Below, in pieces: positions 1 to 9,019 of a DNA stretch of 49,419 nucleotides. Both the position numbers and the translations under genes were made by a program. Within the stretch, counting starts at the first letter, position 1, and the number at the start of each line of letters is the position of its first letter. This DNA is from Blastopirellula marina. Its GTDB lineage: Bacteria; Planctomycetota; Planctomycetia; Pirellulales; Thermoguttaceae. The stretch is from contig DYLS01000016.1 of assembly GCA_020721965.1 (NCBI GenBank), forward strand, positions 4,172 to 53,590. The letters run 5' to 3'. The notes beneath the pieces were generated by a model, which worked only from the letters and a program-made list of their open reading frames with translations, had not been told where the DNA came from and ran no database searches.

Positions 1-60
1 AAATCAACGGATGGTAAATCAACGACCGGTGAGTCAACGGCTGGCAAATCAACCGTCGAG
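1..60. repeat. 15-bp degenerate tandem repeat, 4 copies
   Basis: Four head-to-tail 15-bp units begin with AAATCAACG or GAGTCAACG (units at 1, 16, 31 and 46) and may continue left of the window edge. Forward frame 1 is open from base 1 to a TGA at 208-210 and would read the repeat as a K/E-S-T-x-G pentapeptide. This could therefore be the tail of a truncated upstream gene, but the residues after the repeat (rich in Arg and Trp) look non-coding, so I call it a repeat only. Confidence 0.6.
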
Positions 61-360
61 AACTTGCCGGGAGAAATGCGGTCCCCGCAGGATTTGATTT
101 TCAACCGACGGCGATTTTTTTACCGATGGCGATGGATTGTTATCGATCGCGACGTGGCAGGCAAGGAGAGGCCCCGCCAAGCCAGATCAACCCAAGCGAG
201 ATTATGTTGAAAACCCTGGCGGCGGGACTGGCGGCCAAGGGAAACATCTGGTAGCGTAAGCGAAGGTGTCCGGGTCAGTGCCGGTGAGATATCTGGTTCG
301 CGGTAAAGTCGCGGATCAGAGGCAATGAGTTCTTCGGTCTTTCAAAGGGTTGGCCTGCAA

Positions 361-1518
361 ATGAAAGTCCTTGTTCCGTGTGTTGCGTTGGGATGTTGGC
401 TATCACTCTTGGCGGCTAGCGGCTGGGGACTTTGGCAAGGTTCCGCCTGGGCGGAAGCAGCAGGGCAAGAGGGTGCCCCCGCGGCGCCCGCTGGCCCGAA
501 AAACGCCGACTTTCAGAAGATGTTTCAAGAATGGCAGCAGCAACTGGCGCAGCTTGAAGAGTTGAGGTTGCAATATCGCTCGGCGAATCCAGCGGAGATG
601 GCCGAGTTGCGACAGAAGTTTGAGGCAGGATACGAAAAGTTGGAGGCGGATTTGCCGAAATTGATCGCCGCCGCGGATGCAGCCTTCGAAGAAAGCCCGC
701 AAACTCAAGGCGACTTGGTGGATTTCCTAGTGGAAGTCGCTGTCGACCGCGCGGAAAGCGGCGATTTTACCCAGGCGAAGGCCCTGGCCGAAAAGCTCGC
801 CAAGAAGGGCGTGGAGACGCCACAGGTCCACTACGCCCTTGCCCAGTCGGCCTTCGGGCTGGAGGATTTCGCAACCGCTCAGATGTATTTCAAGAAACTC
901 AGTGATGCCGGTATCGAGGAGGAACAATTGAAGTACTTTCAAAAAGCTGCGGAAGACTATGGCGCCGATTGGCCCAAGGAAAAGGCGATTCGCGATGCCG
1001 AGGCCCAGGCGGATGACCTGCCTCGCGTTATGCTAAAGACCTCCAAGGGCGACATCGTGTTGGAGTTGTTCGAGAACGAGGCCCCCAACACGGTGGCCAA
1101 CTTCGTCTCCTTGGTGGAACAGGGATTCTACAACGGACTGACATTCCATCGGGTCATCCCCGGTTTCGTGGCGCAGGGAGGGTGTCCCAAAGGCGATGGC
1201 ACGGGCGACCCGGGCTATCGTTTCGCGGATGAATGCAATGCCCCTAATGCGCGACGCCACTACCGCGGGAGCCTTAGCATGGCGAATAGCGGTCCCAATA
1301 CCAACGGCTCGCAGTTCTTCATTACTTACATGCCCACCCCGCACCTCAACGGGAAGCACACGGTTTTTGGGCGTGTGGTTTCGGGAATGGACGTTGTGGA
1401 GAAGTTGCAGTCGCGCGATCCGCAGGACAGCGAGGCTCCGGCGCCGGACAAGATCATCTCCGCTCAAGTCCTTCGCAAACGGCCCCACCCCTATGCCGTG
1501 AAACGGCTGGGGTCGTGA
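361..1518 (+). CDS. Exported cyclophilin-type peptidyl-prolyl cis-trans isomerase
   Basis: A PPIase that catalyses cis-trans isomerisation of Xaa-Pro bonds, here probably outside the cytoplasm. From the ATG at 361 the protein (385 aa) opens with a signal peptide ([11 protein letters not shown]..., likely cleavage after AWA). An Ala/Glu/Gln-rich helical region with TPR-like character follows (about residues 40-210). The cyclophilin domain fills the C-terminal half, with the motifs [19 protein letters not shown] and [10 protein letters not shown] that line the active site and the proline pocket. An in-frame ATG at 325 lies only 2-3 nt after an AGAGG, too close for a good ribosome site. The ATG at 361 has AAGGG about 10 nt upstream and gives a compact signal sequence, so I prefer it. 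It stands alone, with no partner gene. Confidence 0.93.
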   Translation: MKVLVPCVALGCWLSLLAASGWGLWQGSAWAEAAGQEGAPAAPAGPKNADFQKMFQEWQQQLAQLEELRLQYRSANPAEMAELRQKFEAGYEKLEADLPKLIAAADAAFEESPQTQGDLVDFLVEVAVDRAESGDFTQAKALAEKLAKKGVETPQVHYALAQSAFGLEDFATAQMYFKKLSDAGIEEEQLKYFQKAAEDYGADWPKEKAIRDAEAQADDLPRVMLKTSKGDIVLELFENEAPNTVANFVSLVEQGFYNGLTFHRVIPGFVAQGGCPKGDGTGDPGYRFADECNAPNARRHYRGSLSMANSGPNTNGSQFFITYMPTPHLNGKHTVFGRVVSGMDVVEKLQSRDPQDSEAPAPDKIISAQVLRKRPHPYAVKRLGS

Positions 1519-1562
1519 TGGCGTGATTGGGACATGCGGCCTTGCGCAACGGGGTATGAGGA

Positions 1563-1641
1563 CCTCCAATGACGGGGTGGTAGGGCCTTCGAGGGCGGGG
1601 TCGCTGAGCTTTCAATGACGCGGTCGCTGGGCCTCCAAGGG
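1563..1641. repeat. 23-bp degenerate tandem repeat, 3.4 copies
   Basis: Units at 1563, 1586 and 1609 plus a partial unit at 1632, each beginning CCTCCAA, CCTTCGA or CTTTCAA and ending in a GGTNG(C)TRRG-like block. The array fills the space between the convergent cyclophilin and squalene-cyclase-repeat genes. There is no coding signal and no dyad suggesting a terminator. Confidence 0.6.
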
Positions 1642-1690
1642 CCTGTCCACCCTCTCCTCGCGGCGGTAGTGCCAGGTTCTCGCCGCTGAC

Positions 1691-3619
1691 TCAAAGCGGG
1701 GGAAAAATGTCTTCGCCGTACAGCGGGAGATAGCGGTAATAGACCTCCAGGATCATGACCGCCATGGCCGTCGTGTACAGTCGGCCGCCAACGCGGCTGT
1801 GTTCATCGTCGAAGTACCAGCTCCCGTTTTCGTGGCCTTGAGCGGCCTGTGTCGCGACGAGGTGGTCACGCATCGGCCGGTTCCAAAACTTCCAGTCGGA
1901 ACCGCCCCAATGGCGTAAGACTTGCGTGGCGTAGTAGTTGTAATAAAGATCGACCGGTGAGGGGCCCCACGTGGACAGCAGGGAGACTCCGCGTGCGAGG
2001 GCGGGATGTCCCCGTGTCCATCCGCTGTACATCCGACACAGCAACCCTACCGCGGTAGTCGCTTTTCTGGCTTCCGGGGTCAAGTATCCGTATTGTGCGC
2101 CGCCGTCCGTTTGCACGCTGTCGAGAAAGTGCTCGGCCGCGTAGAGCGTGGAACGGGAGACCTGGAATCCCGCCAACTGTCCGCTCTTCAATGCCATCCA
2201 CTGCCATCCGGTAACGGTAGTATCGCCCGGCTCGCCGGGAGCGTACCGCCAGCCGCCCCCCCGGCGGTCTTGCGCCGCCTGAATGAACCGAATCGCGGAT
2301 TGGGCTGGCTCGCAAAGGGCCTGATCGTGCGTCATGGCATAGGCCTCGCAAAGCGCGATCGTAGCCAGTCCCTGGGCGTACATCGTTCCCTCCCGAAGGT
2401 CCAGACCCTCCGGAGTCGTGCGACCGCGCCTCAACAAATAGTACAAGCCCTTGCGGATGGTCTCGCGGTGCTCGCCTTGGGCTTGTGTGTAGCCGGCACC
2501 GAGAAACGGCAAGAGGGCAATGGCGGTCGCAGCGGTGGTGCTGGCCTCGGTGCCGGGATTGGCGCACAATCCGGCGCAATAACTCTTCTTCAGATCGAAG
2601 GTCCAGCCGCCGTCCGGGTTCTGGTGTGCGGCGATCCAACGCAAGCCTCGCTCGACGGCCTCTTCGCTCTCCTGCGTCCCTCCAGCTTCGCGTACGAGTC
2701 GGGCCCGTTCGTCGGGTGAGCGACCGTTTAGGCCACCGCCGCGTGGGCGGCTGTACGATTGGAGCGGATCGATCGGCAAAGTGCCAGATTCGGTGATCAA
2801 TGCCTCGGTGGCGGAGTCGGCTGGACCTTGGGCCATGCCTTCGAGCGAATGGATAAAGTCGTTTGGCGACGGCCGCGTATCCGCTAGAGGCCGCATGGAG
2901 TCCACTGTTGTGTCCTGATTCTCGAAAATCAGGTCTTCAGGGGCGTTTTCCACAGGTCCCAGGGACTGGGTGGTGGCGGTCAATACGATCTCGCCCAAGC
3001 CTCGCTCGATGTGAATCGAAAGCAGAGCCAATATGATGAGTGCCGCGGCGTGCACGACAGCGCTGATGATGGCACTGGCCCAGGGACGTCCCAGAAGCTC
3101 CCAATCGAGGAGAGTGCCTCTCTTTTCATGGGCCAGCGCATCGCCCGCTGCGGCGTTAGCCAATGGGTTAGGGGGGGTGGTGCCGAGAGACGCTGCTTGT
3201 GGCGGCGCAATCACGACGCAATTATGGGACAAAGGTGTGTTCGTCGGGCGCTGCTGCGGAGATGCTTTTCCAGTGCCAGATCCCGGCGGTGCCTTGGCGG
3301 CCTGATTGGCATTTGGAGCGGCCTTGCTGGAAGACGTAGAGGGCAAGCAAGGGTCGGTTTGGGGATTCGCCTCCAGATCGGATTGCGGTGCCCTGGATTG
3401 GGGGGCCAACTGAGGCTGCGTACCGGGTTTGGGTGAATGGGTGGTGTGCCTCGTTCCAGTGGATTTCGATGATGGCGTTGAGTGTAGGGCGGGTGCAGCC
3501 TGGGCCGGAGTTTCTTGTAGCCCAGATTGACTGCGCAGTCCTGATGATTCACCTCGCTGAGGTGACTGGGGAGCGATTTTTTGCTCGGAGTTTTCGGGCT
3601 GGGGCGAATTGGATTCCAA
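1691..3619 (-). CDS. Membrane-anchored squalene-cyclase-repeat (alpha/alpha-toroid) protein
   Basis: A 642-aa protein with three parts. Residues 1-170 are a Pro/Ser/Gln-rich, low-complexity cytoplasmic region. A single membrane segment lies at about 181-203 (ASAIISAVVHAAALIILALL). From about 318 to the end there is an alpha/alpha-toroid of the prenyltransferase/squalene-oxidase repeat type, with QW-like motifs such as HQNPDGGW and DRRGGGWRYAPGEPGD. The DxDD acid motif of true class II terpene cyclases is absent, so a cyclase reaction is unlikely and a binding or scaffold role more plausible. Proteins of this build are common in planctomycetes and have no settled function. The start is TTG at 3619: AGGTG lies about 9 nt upstream and an in-frame TAG just before it. 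It is read in the same direction as the TPR lipoprotein gene, with a 16-bp repeat array between them. Confidence 0.88.
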   Translation of the reverse strand: MESNSPQPENSEQKIAPQSPQRGESSGLRSQSGLQETPAQAAPALHSTPSSKSTGTRHTTHSPKPGTQPQLAPQSRAPQSDLEANPQTDPCLPSTSSSKAAPNANQAAKAPPGSGTGKASPQQRPTNTPLSHNCVVIAPPQAASLGTTPPNPLANAAAGDALAHEKRGTLLDWELLGRPWASAIISAVVHAAALIILALLSIHIERGLGEIVLTATTQSLGPVENAPEDLIFENQDTTVDSMRPLADTRPSPNDFIHSLEGMAQGPADSATEALITESGTLPIDPLQSYSRPRGGGLNGRSPDERARLVREAGGTQESEEAVERGLRWIAAHQNPDGGWTFDLKKSYCAGLCANPGTEASTTAATAIALLPFLGAGYTQAQGEHRETIRKGLYYLLRRGRTTPEGLDLREGTMYAQGLATIALCEAYAMTHDQALCEPAQSAIRFIQAAQDRRGGGWRYAPGEPGDTTVTGWQWMALKSGQLAGFQVSRSTLYAAEHFLDSVQTDGGAQYGYLTPEARKATTAVGLLCRMYSGWTRGHPALARGVSLLSTWGPSPVDLYYNYYATQVLRHWGGSDWKFWNRPMRDHLVATQAAQGHENGSWYFDDEHSRVGGRLYTTAMAVMILEVYYRYLPLYGEDIFPPL

Positions 3620-3918
3620 TATTCCGACACACCTGTTAGCTAACGCAAGAGTTTATAGTTTTACTGTTTTGAAAGCACGCGGGGCGGTGAGTTTCGATCG
3701 TGGCCCGATTGCGCGGTCGTTCCTGCTATCGCTATACCTCTAATTATCGGCACAATGTGGCCGCGTGGAACGCGAATGGCGGAAATGAAAAGTCTAGCTT
3801 ACATGAGGATAAGGTGAGCACTGGTGTGCGGACACCGATTTCAGACCCCCGCCTCCAGATCCCCGGAGCACGACGGCAATTGCCAGGCTTGGCGGGACTC
3901 CGGATACCCTGTCGCCCC

Positions 3919-4036
3919 AGAGAATTGTGGACCAAGAGGATTGCGGACTAAGAGAATTGTGGGCCAAAAGGGTTGTGAGCTAAGAAGGTTGTGGGGCAAG
4001 AGGATTGTGCACCAAGAGAATTGTGGACCCGGAGAA
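3919..4036. repeat. 16-bp tandem repeat array, 7 full copies
   Basis: Seven consecutive 16-bp units start at 3919, 3935, 3951, 3967, 3983, 3999 and 4015, with a partial unit to 4036. The consensus is AGAGAATTGTGGRCCA, and most units differ from it at one to four positions. The array lies in the 507-bp space between the TPR lipoprotein gene (stop at 4127) and the start of the squalene-cyclase-repeat gene (3619). There are no spacers, so it is not CRISPR. The remainder of the space (3620-3918 and 4037-4126) shows nothing I can name. Confidence 0.85.
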
Positions 4037-4126
4037 TCATATCGCGAGACCAAAGAGGGATGACGCTTGGGGCACGGTGACCGAGGCCGCTACCGGCCCC
4101 GATCTGCATGATGGATCGTCTGACGG

Positions 4127-5059
4127 TCATTGAGGGGGAGGAAAGGGTGAGTCTTCCCCCGCGGTCAACATAACTTGATTTTGGGTCAATTCCTGAAGGT
4201 ACCGGCTTGCGATGGGGTTTTGTGGGGCTTTGGCGAGGGCCTGTTGGAAGGATGAAACGGCAGCCCGGCGGTCGCCTGCTTCGAGCCATGCCAAGCCTGC
4301 TTGAACGAGCAGGTCGGGATTTCCGGAATCTCGTTCCGCCGCATGGGCGAACTGCTCGGCAGCGTCGGCCGGCCGTCTCACCTGCCGATAGACTTGACCG
4401 AGGCCCACTAGCCATGCAACCGGCTCTTGGCCCGGCTGACATTTCTCTAGCGCAGCCTGCCACTCGGCGAGCGCGCGATCCAGTTGACCCGAAGCCTGGT
4501 AACACACGGCTAGGCTAGCCAAGGCGTCTGGGTTGTCGGGGTAACAATCTAGGCTGCGCTGGTAAGCACGGATGGCGGCCTCCATTTTTCCTTGAGCCTG
4601 CAAAACTCTGCCGTGGGTCAGCCACGCCGCGCCGTTATCGTGGCCGTGGCGAATGGCCGCCTCCGTATGACGTTGCGCCAGCCCAGTGTCGCCCGACTCC
4701 AAATACTTCTCCGCTAGCCTCAACTGGATCGAAGGCAGGTCGGGGGCCTGCTGAACCGCCCATTGAAGCTGTTGCAAGGCCGCTTCGTGCTGTCCTAACC
4801 GCCAAAGGACGTCTCCGTACAGGGCGCGAGCCTCGGCGTCGGTCTTGCATTCCCGCAGGGCCTCCACTAATAGACGATCTGCCTCCTGAAGGTCTCCGCG
4901 TTCCAGGGCGAAGCTGGCCTCTCGGGTGAGTTGGCGGCTGACTTCTAACTCGCGGACCGGCCGCATGTGGCGTTGGACGAGATTGCAACCCGACAGCCAG
5001 ACGGCAGCCATGACGCCCCAGAACGCCGGCCTGTGAAGGAGTCGCTTTTGAGGATACAT
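4127..5059 (-). CDS. TPR-repeat lipoprotein
   Basis: A 310-aa protein with a lipoprotein signal: MYPQKRLLHRPAFWGVMAAV followed by the lipobox LSGC, giving a lipidated Cys near residue 24. The rest is a chain of tetratricopeptide helices (about residues 45-290), for example an ALYGDVLWRLGQHEAALQQL unit, ALASLAVCYQASGQLDRAL and AGLAWLEAGDRRAAVSSFQ. TPR lipoproteins usually scaffold protein complexes at the membrane; no specific partner is visible. An open frame extends upstream to 5446, but its residues have no sensible character and would bury the signal peptide, so the ATG at 5059 is chosen. It is divergent from the gene at 5421. Confidence 0.85.
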   Translation of the reverse strand: MYPQKRLLHRPAFWGVMAAVWLSGCNLVQRHMRPVRELEVSRQLTREASFALERGDLQEADRLLVEALRECKTDAEARALYGDVLWRLGQHEAALQQLQWAVQQAPDLPSIQLRLAEKYLESGDTGLAQRHTEAAIRHGHDNGAAWLTHGRVLQAQGKMEAAIRAYQRSLDCYPDNPDALASLAVCYQASGQLDRALAEWQAALEKCQPGQEPVAWLVGLGQVYRQVRRPADAAEQFAHAAERDSGNPDLLVQAGLAWLEAGDRRAAVSSFQQALAKAPQNPIASRYLQELTQNQVMLTAGEDSPFPPPQ

Positions 5060-5420
5060 GAAAGTGCGGAACGCAGTAAGTCGTGCGGGCGGCCAAACCT
5101 CGTGTCGCGAAAGCTTCCCGTTCGACGGCAGCATGATTACCCAGTTGGACGGTCGGGTTCCGAATGTTAGCATAAAGAGGGCGCGACCGCCAGAAGAATT
5201 TGCGCCGCCAACAAGCGCGTCGTGGACCGGCGGCGGGAAAGCCGACATAGCGGGGCAAGCCGGGCAGCCGGGGGAAGTTGCAAATATTAGCAAATCTGTG
5301 ATGACGCAAGCGAGCGAGATTCGTGGAAAAATTTTGTGGGGAAAACCGGATTCCGCCGCCAATTCCGACACCAATTCCGGCACCAATCTTGAGCGGGAAC
5401 ATTTCAGCAGGGAGAAGGGT
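5060..5420. other. Divergent intergenic region with 12-bp tandem repeat at 5350-5385
   Basis: 361 bp between two divergently read genes, so it should hold both promoters; I cannot place -35/-10 boxes with confidence. At 5350-5385 there are three head-to-tail 12-bp units (ATTCCGCCGCCA, ATTCCGACACCA, ATTCCGGCACCA). The forward frame is open through this region, but codon content is poor and it ends in a much better start at 5421. Confidence 0.5.
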
Positions 5421-5876
5421 TTGAGCGAACCGCGAGAGTTCAACAATCACGGCATCCGTTTCCTTTACCCCCCTAATTGGTTGATAGAAGAAGAGGGCTA
5501 TTTAGAGGGTAAATATTCCGTCACGGCGTGCAGCCCGACGGGGGGATTCTGGACGGTTAGCCTGCACCCACGCCATGCCGACCCGCGGGATTTGGTACAG
5601 GCTGCGGTTGCGGCCATGCGTCAGGAGTACGATTCCCTGGAATCGGAGCCGTACACCCAGCAGGTCGCGGCCGGGAATATGGTCGGGGCCGAGATGCACT
5701 TTTTTTATCTCGATTTGGTGTGCGTTTGCCGGGTACAAGCGGTGCGTACCGACTCCGGTACATTCGTCTTCTTCTGCCAGACGGTCGATCACGATTTCGA
5801 AACCTTGGACCGCGTGTTTCAGGCCCTGACCATTAGCTGTTTGAACTACGTTCCCAAGCTGTCGTACTGGGACTGA
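5421..5876 (+). CDS. Conserved hypothetical protein, possible PsbP/DUF1795-like fold
   Basis: A 151-aa cytoplasmic-looking protein starting at a TTG preceded by a strong ribosome site (GGAGAAGG at 5412-5419). The N-terminal pattern HGIRFLYPPNWLIEEE, then a Thr/Ser-rich strand region and AVRTDSGTFVFFCQTVDHDF, resembles small beta-rich proteins of the PsbP/DUF1795 type. In those a domain beginning 'xGxxFxYPxxW' is typical. The assignment rests on that pattern alone. There is no signal peptide and no catalytic motif. The open frame upstream (to 5058) is the divergent intergenic region and is not used. Confidence 0.72.
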   Translation: MSEPREFNNHGIRFLYPPNWLIEEEGYLEGKYSVTACSPTGGFWTVSLHPRHADPRDLVQAAVAAMRQEYDSLESEPYTQQVAAGNMVGAEMHFFYLDLVCVCRVQAVRTDSGTFVFFCQTVDHDFETLDRVFQALTISCLNYVPKLSYWD

Positions 5877-5963
5877 ACCTGGGACTGAACGCTGTTGAGG
5901 TCGCTTTCGCATCTGGGGCCGGGCAGCCTGGCGTGCCGGATCGTTGGCAAGAACGCTAGGCAT

Positions 5964-7202
5964 CTATGGTGGCGGACCCTCATGCGTGGGCCAATGGGAA
6001 AGCAGTGCCGCGGCGATTCGCCGACCAGGTGAGGAAAGGGGTACGGCCGACAACGATTGTGGTTCCAACCAGGCCCAAGCGGACCATTCCGCCGGGTTGG
6101 GCCGTACCGGGGGTGGCTTGCGTCTGTTGGAGCAGGCCTGGGCCAAGATGCAATGCACCGAGATGCGGTACCGCGTCACGGCGTGTCGGAATCGGAGGAA
6201 GATGGTTCTCATCCGCACCGATATCCCGAGCGATTGTTTCAAGGATGCCGAAATGGCATCTGCGTCCGAAATCTGTAAAAGGCTGGGGTCGGTGGGAATG
6301 CTTGTCGCTGCAAGCTCCAAACGTGGAAAGTCCCAGAGACCAGCCCAGCGTCCCGTTTCCACACGGCGGAGCAAGAGTACGCGCTGACGGTGTTGCACGG
6401 CAATCGCCAGTTCGTGGACCGGTGTGATCGCCGGGGCAGTTTGGGTTACCGGCACCTCGTCTTGAATGCCTGTCAGGTAAGCGTTGCAGTAATCTCGAAC
6501 GGGGCAAACCTCGCATCGAGGCTTTTGCGGTTGGCAGACGAGGCTGCCCAACTCCATGAGGGCCTGATTGTACGGGCCTGGATGCCTCTGGGGGACCAGT
6601 CGCGCCGCCCAATCCCAAAGTCGGGAATCTCGCACGGCATAGGACCCGGTGCGATCGGCGAAAATCCGGCGGAGAACGCGACGGCTGTTGGCTTCGAGAA
6701 TGGGGGCCGAGCGGTCGAAGGCAAAACTCAGGATGGCGCCTGCCGTATAGGGACCGATGCCTGGGAGACAGAGCAGCGCGTCGCGGTCGTCCGGGATTTG
6801 CCCGCCATACTCATGCACGATTCTTTGTGCCGCGGCATGCAAGGCTTTCGCGCGACGATAGTATCCCAGACCTTCCCAGTAGCGGAGGACTTCGTCTTGG
6901 TCGGCAGCCGCCAAGGCCGCGACGTTGGGAAAGCGTTCCAGGAAGCGGCGAAAGAGCGGTTCCACGGTGGCCGTCTGGGTTTGCTGGAGCATAATCTCGC
7001 TGACCCAAACCGCGTACGGGTCGCGGGTTTGACGCCAAGGAAAGGTCCGGGCGTGGCGGGCATACCAGGCGATCAGGCGACACTGAAAGGCGGCGCGACG
7101 GCGGGGGTCGCGAAGGATAGGGAAGGCATCGGATTCACCTTCACCGCGACTCGAATTGGGGAAATCCTCTTGCTGCATTGGGTAGGGCTTTCCAGGCCGC
7201 AT
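5964..7202 (-). CDS. A/G-specific adenine DNA glycosylase MutY
   Basis: Removes adenine mispaired with 8-oxoguanine or guanine in base-excision repair. In the 412-aa product the endonuclease-III fold spans about residues 35-245. It has the QQTQ motif (SEIMLQQTQ, general-acid Glu69), a helix-hairpin-helix LPGIGPYTAGAIL (146-158), and a [4Fe-4S] loop C223-x6-C230-x2-C233-x5-C239. A NUDIX-like 8-oxoG recognition domain follows (ELAIAVQHRQRVLLLRR, WAGLWDFPR). Odd point: the position of the catalytic Asp, normally in a (V/L)DGN motif, reads ILEAN (Glu170). The annotated start is ATG 7202 with a poor ribosome site; Met9 (7178), with GGAAAG upstream, is an alternative. It is divergent from rhaB. Confidence 0.92.
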   Translation of the reverse strand: MRPGKPYPMQQEDFPNSSRGEGESDAFPILRDPRRRAAFQCRLIAWYARHARTFPWRQTRDPYAVWVSEIMLQQTQTATVEPLFRRFLERFPNVAALAAADQDEVLRYWEGLGYYRRAKALHAAAQRIVHEYGGQIPDDRDALLCLPGIGPYTAGAILSFAFDRSAPILEANSRRVLRRIFADRTGSYAVRDSRLWDWAARLVPQRHPGPYNQALMELGSLVCQPQKPRCEVCPVRDYCNAYLTGIQDEVPVTQTAPAITPVHELAIAVQHRQRVLLLRRVETGRWAGLWDFPRLELAATSIPTDPSLLQISDADAISASLKQSLGISVRMRTIFLRFRHAVTRYRISVHCILAQACSNRRKPPPVRPNPAEWSAWAWLEPQSLSAVPLSSPGRRIAAALLSHWPTHEGPPP

Positions 7203-7327
7203 GGATTGCTTTATGTTAATGCTACCTTGCCGTCAAGCAAGATCGACTTGTTGCACCGCCGCCACTGGCGGCGGGCGAGGAATTGGACCACAGGAGATTT
7301 TTTCGGCAGCGGAGATCGAGGTCAGCC

Positions 7328-8821
7328 ATGGCCGACAAGGCATTCTTAGCGATCGACATGGGAGCGTCTAGCGGCCGGCACGTCGTGGGTTCCTTGAACA
7401 ACGGCCGACTGCGATTGGAAGAAGTCTATCGGTTCCCCAACGGTCCCGTCGAGGTCTTGGGGAGACTGTACTGGGATTTGTTGGCCCAGTGGACGCACAT
7501 TCGCAATGGTATGCACGCCGCCGGGGCACGATTCGGGGCGAACGTGGCCAGCTTGGGAATCGACACGTGGGGTGTGGATTTCGGGCTGCTGGGCCGCAAC
7601 GATGAGTTGCTTGGCAATCCCTACCATTATCGCGACCACCGCACGGATGGCGTGATGGAATCAGCGTTTCAGACCGTTTCCCGCGACGAAATCTTTCGGC
7701 AGACCGGTCTTCAGTTCATGCAGTTGAATACGTTGTATCAACTCCTGGCCATGAAGGCGTCACGCTCGCCGCTGCTGGATGTGGCCGAGCGCCTCTTGAT
7801 GATGCCCAATCTGTTCCATTGGATGCTGACGGGAGAGAAGGTCAACGAGTTCACGGACGCCACCACGACGCAGTTCTACAACCCCCGGGAGCGTCGATGG
7901 GCGCTCGAGCTATTGCAGCGGTTCGGTTTGCCCACGCATATCCTGGGAGACATCGAGCCGCCGGGGACGGTGCTGGGTCCGTTGCGCGAGAGCCTGGGCT
8001 GCGAGAGCGGATTGGCTGGGGCGAAGGTCGTGTTGCCCGGCTCACACGACACGGCCAGCGCTGTGATGGCGGTGCCCGCGGCCTCGCAACATGCCGATTG
8101 GTGTTACATCAGTTTGGGGACTTGGGCCTTGATGGGCGTGGAGGTGCTTGAACCGGTTATCAATGAACGATCCTTATCGCTGAACTTTACCAACGAAGGC
8201 GGTGTGGGTGGCACGATTCGCCTGCTCAAGAACATCACCGGCTTGTGGTTGGTTCAAGAGTGCCGTCGCGTTTGGAATCAAGGCGGCAAGAATTGGGATT
8301 GGGAAGATCTGAATGGGCTGACGGAACGGGCACCGTTGCTGGCGGCCTTCGTGAACCCCGACGCGGCCGAATTTCTCGCTCCCACAGATATGCCGGCGGC
8401 GATTCGCGACTTTGTGCAACGCACGGGTGGGCGGGTGCCGTCCTCCGAGGGCGAGGTCCTTCGTTGTGCCTTGGACAGCATCGCCATGAAGTTCCGCCAC
8501 GTGCTGGAAATGTGCGAATCCCTGGTCGGAAGACGCCTGGAAACGATCCACATCGTCGGCGGCGGCACCAAGAACCGGATTCTCTGCCAGGCTGCGGCGG
8601 ATGCTTGCGGGCGGCGGGTACTCGCTGGCCCCGTCGAAGCTACCGCGATCGGAAATATCATGATGCAAGCCGTGGCTGCGGGCGAAGTCGCCGATATCGC
8701 TCAAGCCCGAGAAGTCATCCGCAACAGCTTCCCGCTGGAGGAATACGTCCCTCGTCATGCCGCCGCTTGGGACGAAGCTTACCCTCGTTTTTTGGAGATG
8801 TTGCGGAAAACGTCGGAATGA
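7328..8821 (+). CDS. rhaB: Rhamnulokinase
   Basis: FGGY-family kinase (497 aa) that phosphorylates L-rhamnulose to L-rhamnulose-1-phosphate. Visible features are the N-terminal phosphate loop AIDMGASSGR, the sugar-site block GIDTWGVDFGLL, the hinge GSHDTASAV, SLGTWALMG, and the C-terminal adenosine-site glycines IHIVGGGTKNRILCQ. Length fits RhaB. ATG 7328 is preceded by GAGG about 9 nt upstream; the longer frame from 7283 adds an unlikely Arg-rich leader. A Gfo/Idh/MocA oxidoreductase follows on the same strand, which suits sugar catabolism, but no other rhamnose gene is present. A MITE-A copy begins 12 bp after the stop codon. Confidence 0.92.
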   Translation: MADKAFLAIDMGASSGRHVVGSLNNGRLRLEEVYRFPNGPVEVLGRLYWDLLAQWTHIRNGMHAAGARFGANVASLGIDTWGVDFGLLGRNDELLGNPYHYRDHRTDGVMESAFQTVSRDEIFRQTGLQFMQLNTLYQLLAMKASRSPLLDVAERLLMMPNLFHWMLTGEKVNEFTDATTTQFYNPRERRWALELLQRFGLPTHILGDIEPPGTVLGPLRESLGCESGLAGAKVVLPGSHDTASAVMAVPAASQHADWCYISLGTWALMGVEVLEPVINERSLSLNFTNEGGVGGTIRLLKNITGLWLVQECRRVWNQGGKNWDWEDLNGLTERAPLLAAFVNPDAAEFLAPTDMPAAIRDFVQRTGGRVPSSEGEVLRCALDSIAMKFRHVLEMCESLVGRRLETIHIVGGGTKNRILCQAAADACGRRVLAGPVEATAIGNIMMQAVAAGEVADIAQAREVIRNSFPLEEYVPRHAAAWDEAYPRFLEMLRKTSE

Positions 8822-8833
8822 TCCCCGTTAATG

Positions 8834-8998
8834 CTGGACTTTCGCAAATTGGGATCGTAAGCTCCCCTTTCCTTTCGGGAGATGGTAGGCTCAAGGCTGT
8901 TTACTGCGGCACACGCTTTTGTTGTTTGCCTGAATTGCTCAAAGACCCAATGTGTTGTTCTGCCTCAGAGTGGGAGCGACTAGTTTGCAAGAGTTCAG
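8834..8998. mobile_element. MITE-A copy 1 (165 bp, degenerate)
   Basis: A non-coding element bounded by CTGGACTTTCGCAA (8834-8847) and TTGCAAGAGTTCAG (8985-8998), imperfect inverted repeats of the CTGGACTTTTGCAA terminus. It aligns along its length with the copies at 17559 and 37515, for example AAGCTCC followed by CGGGAGATGGTA. The flanks TTAATG (8828-8833) and TTAGTG (8999-9004) are a near-perfect 6-bp target duplication. It inserted directly behind rhaB. Confidence 0.75.
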
Positions 8999-9019
8999 TT
9001 AGTGCTACAGCTTCATGTT

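Noticed and set aside
3919-4036. CRISPR array
   Set aside because: Units are contiguous 16-mers without spacers and no cas gene is present.
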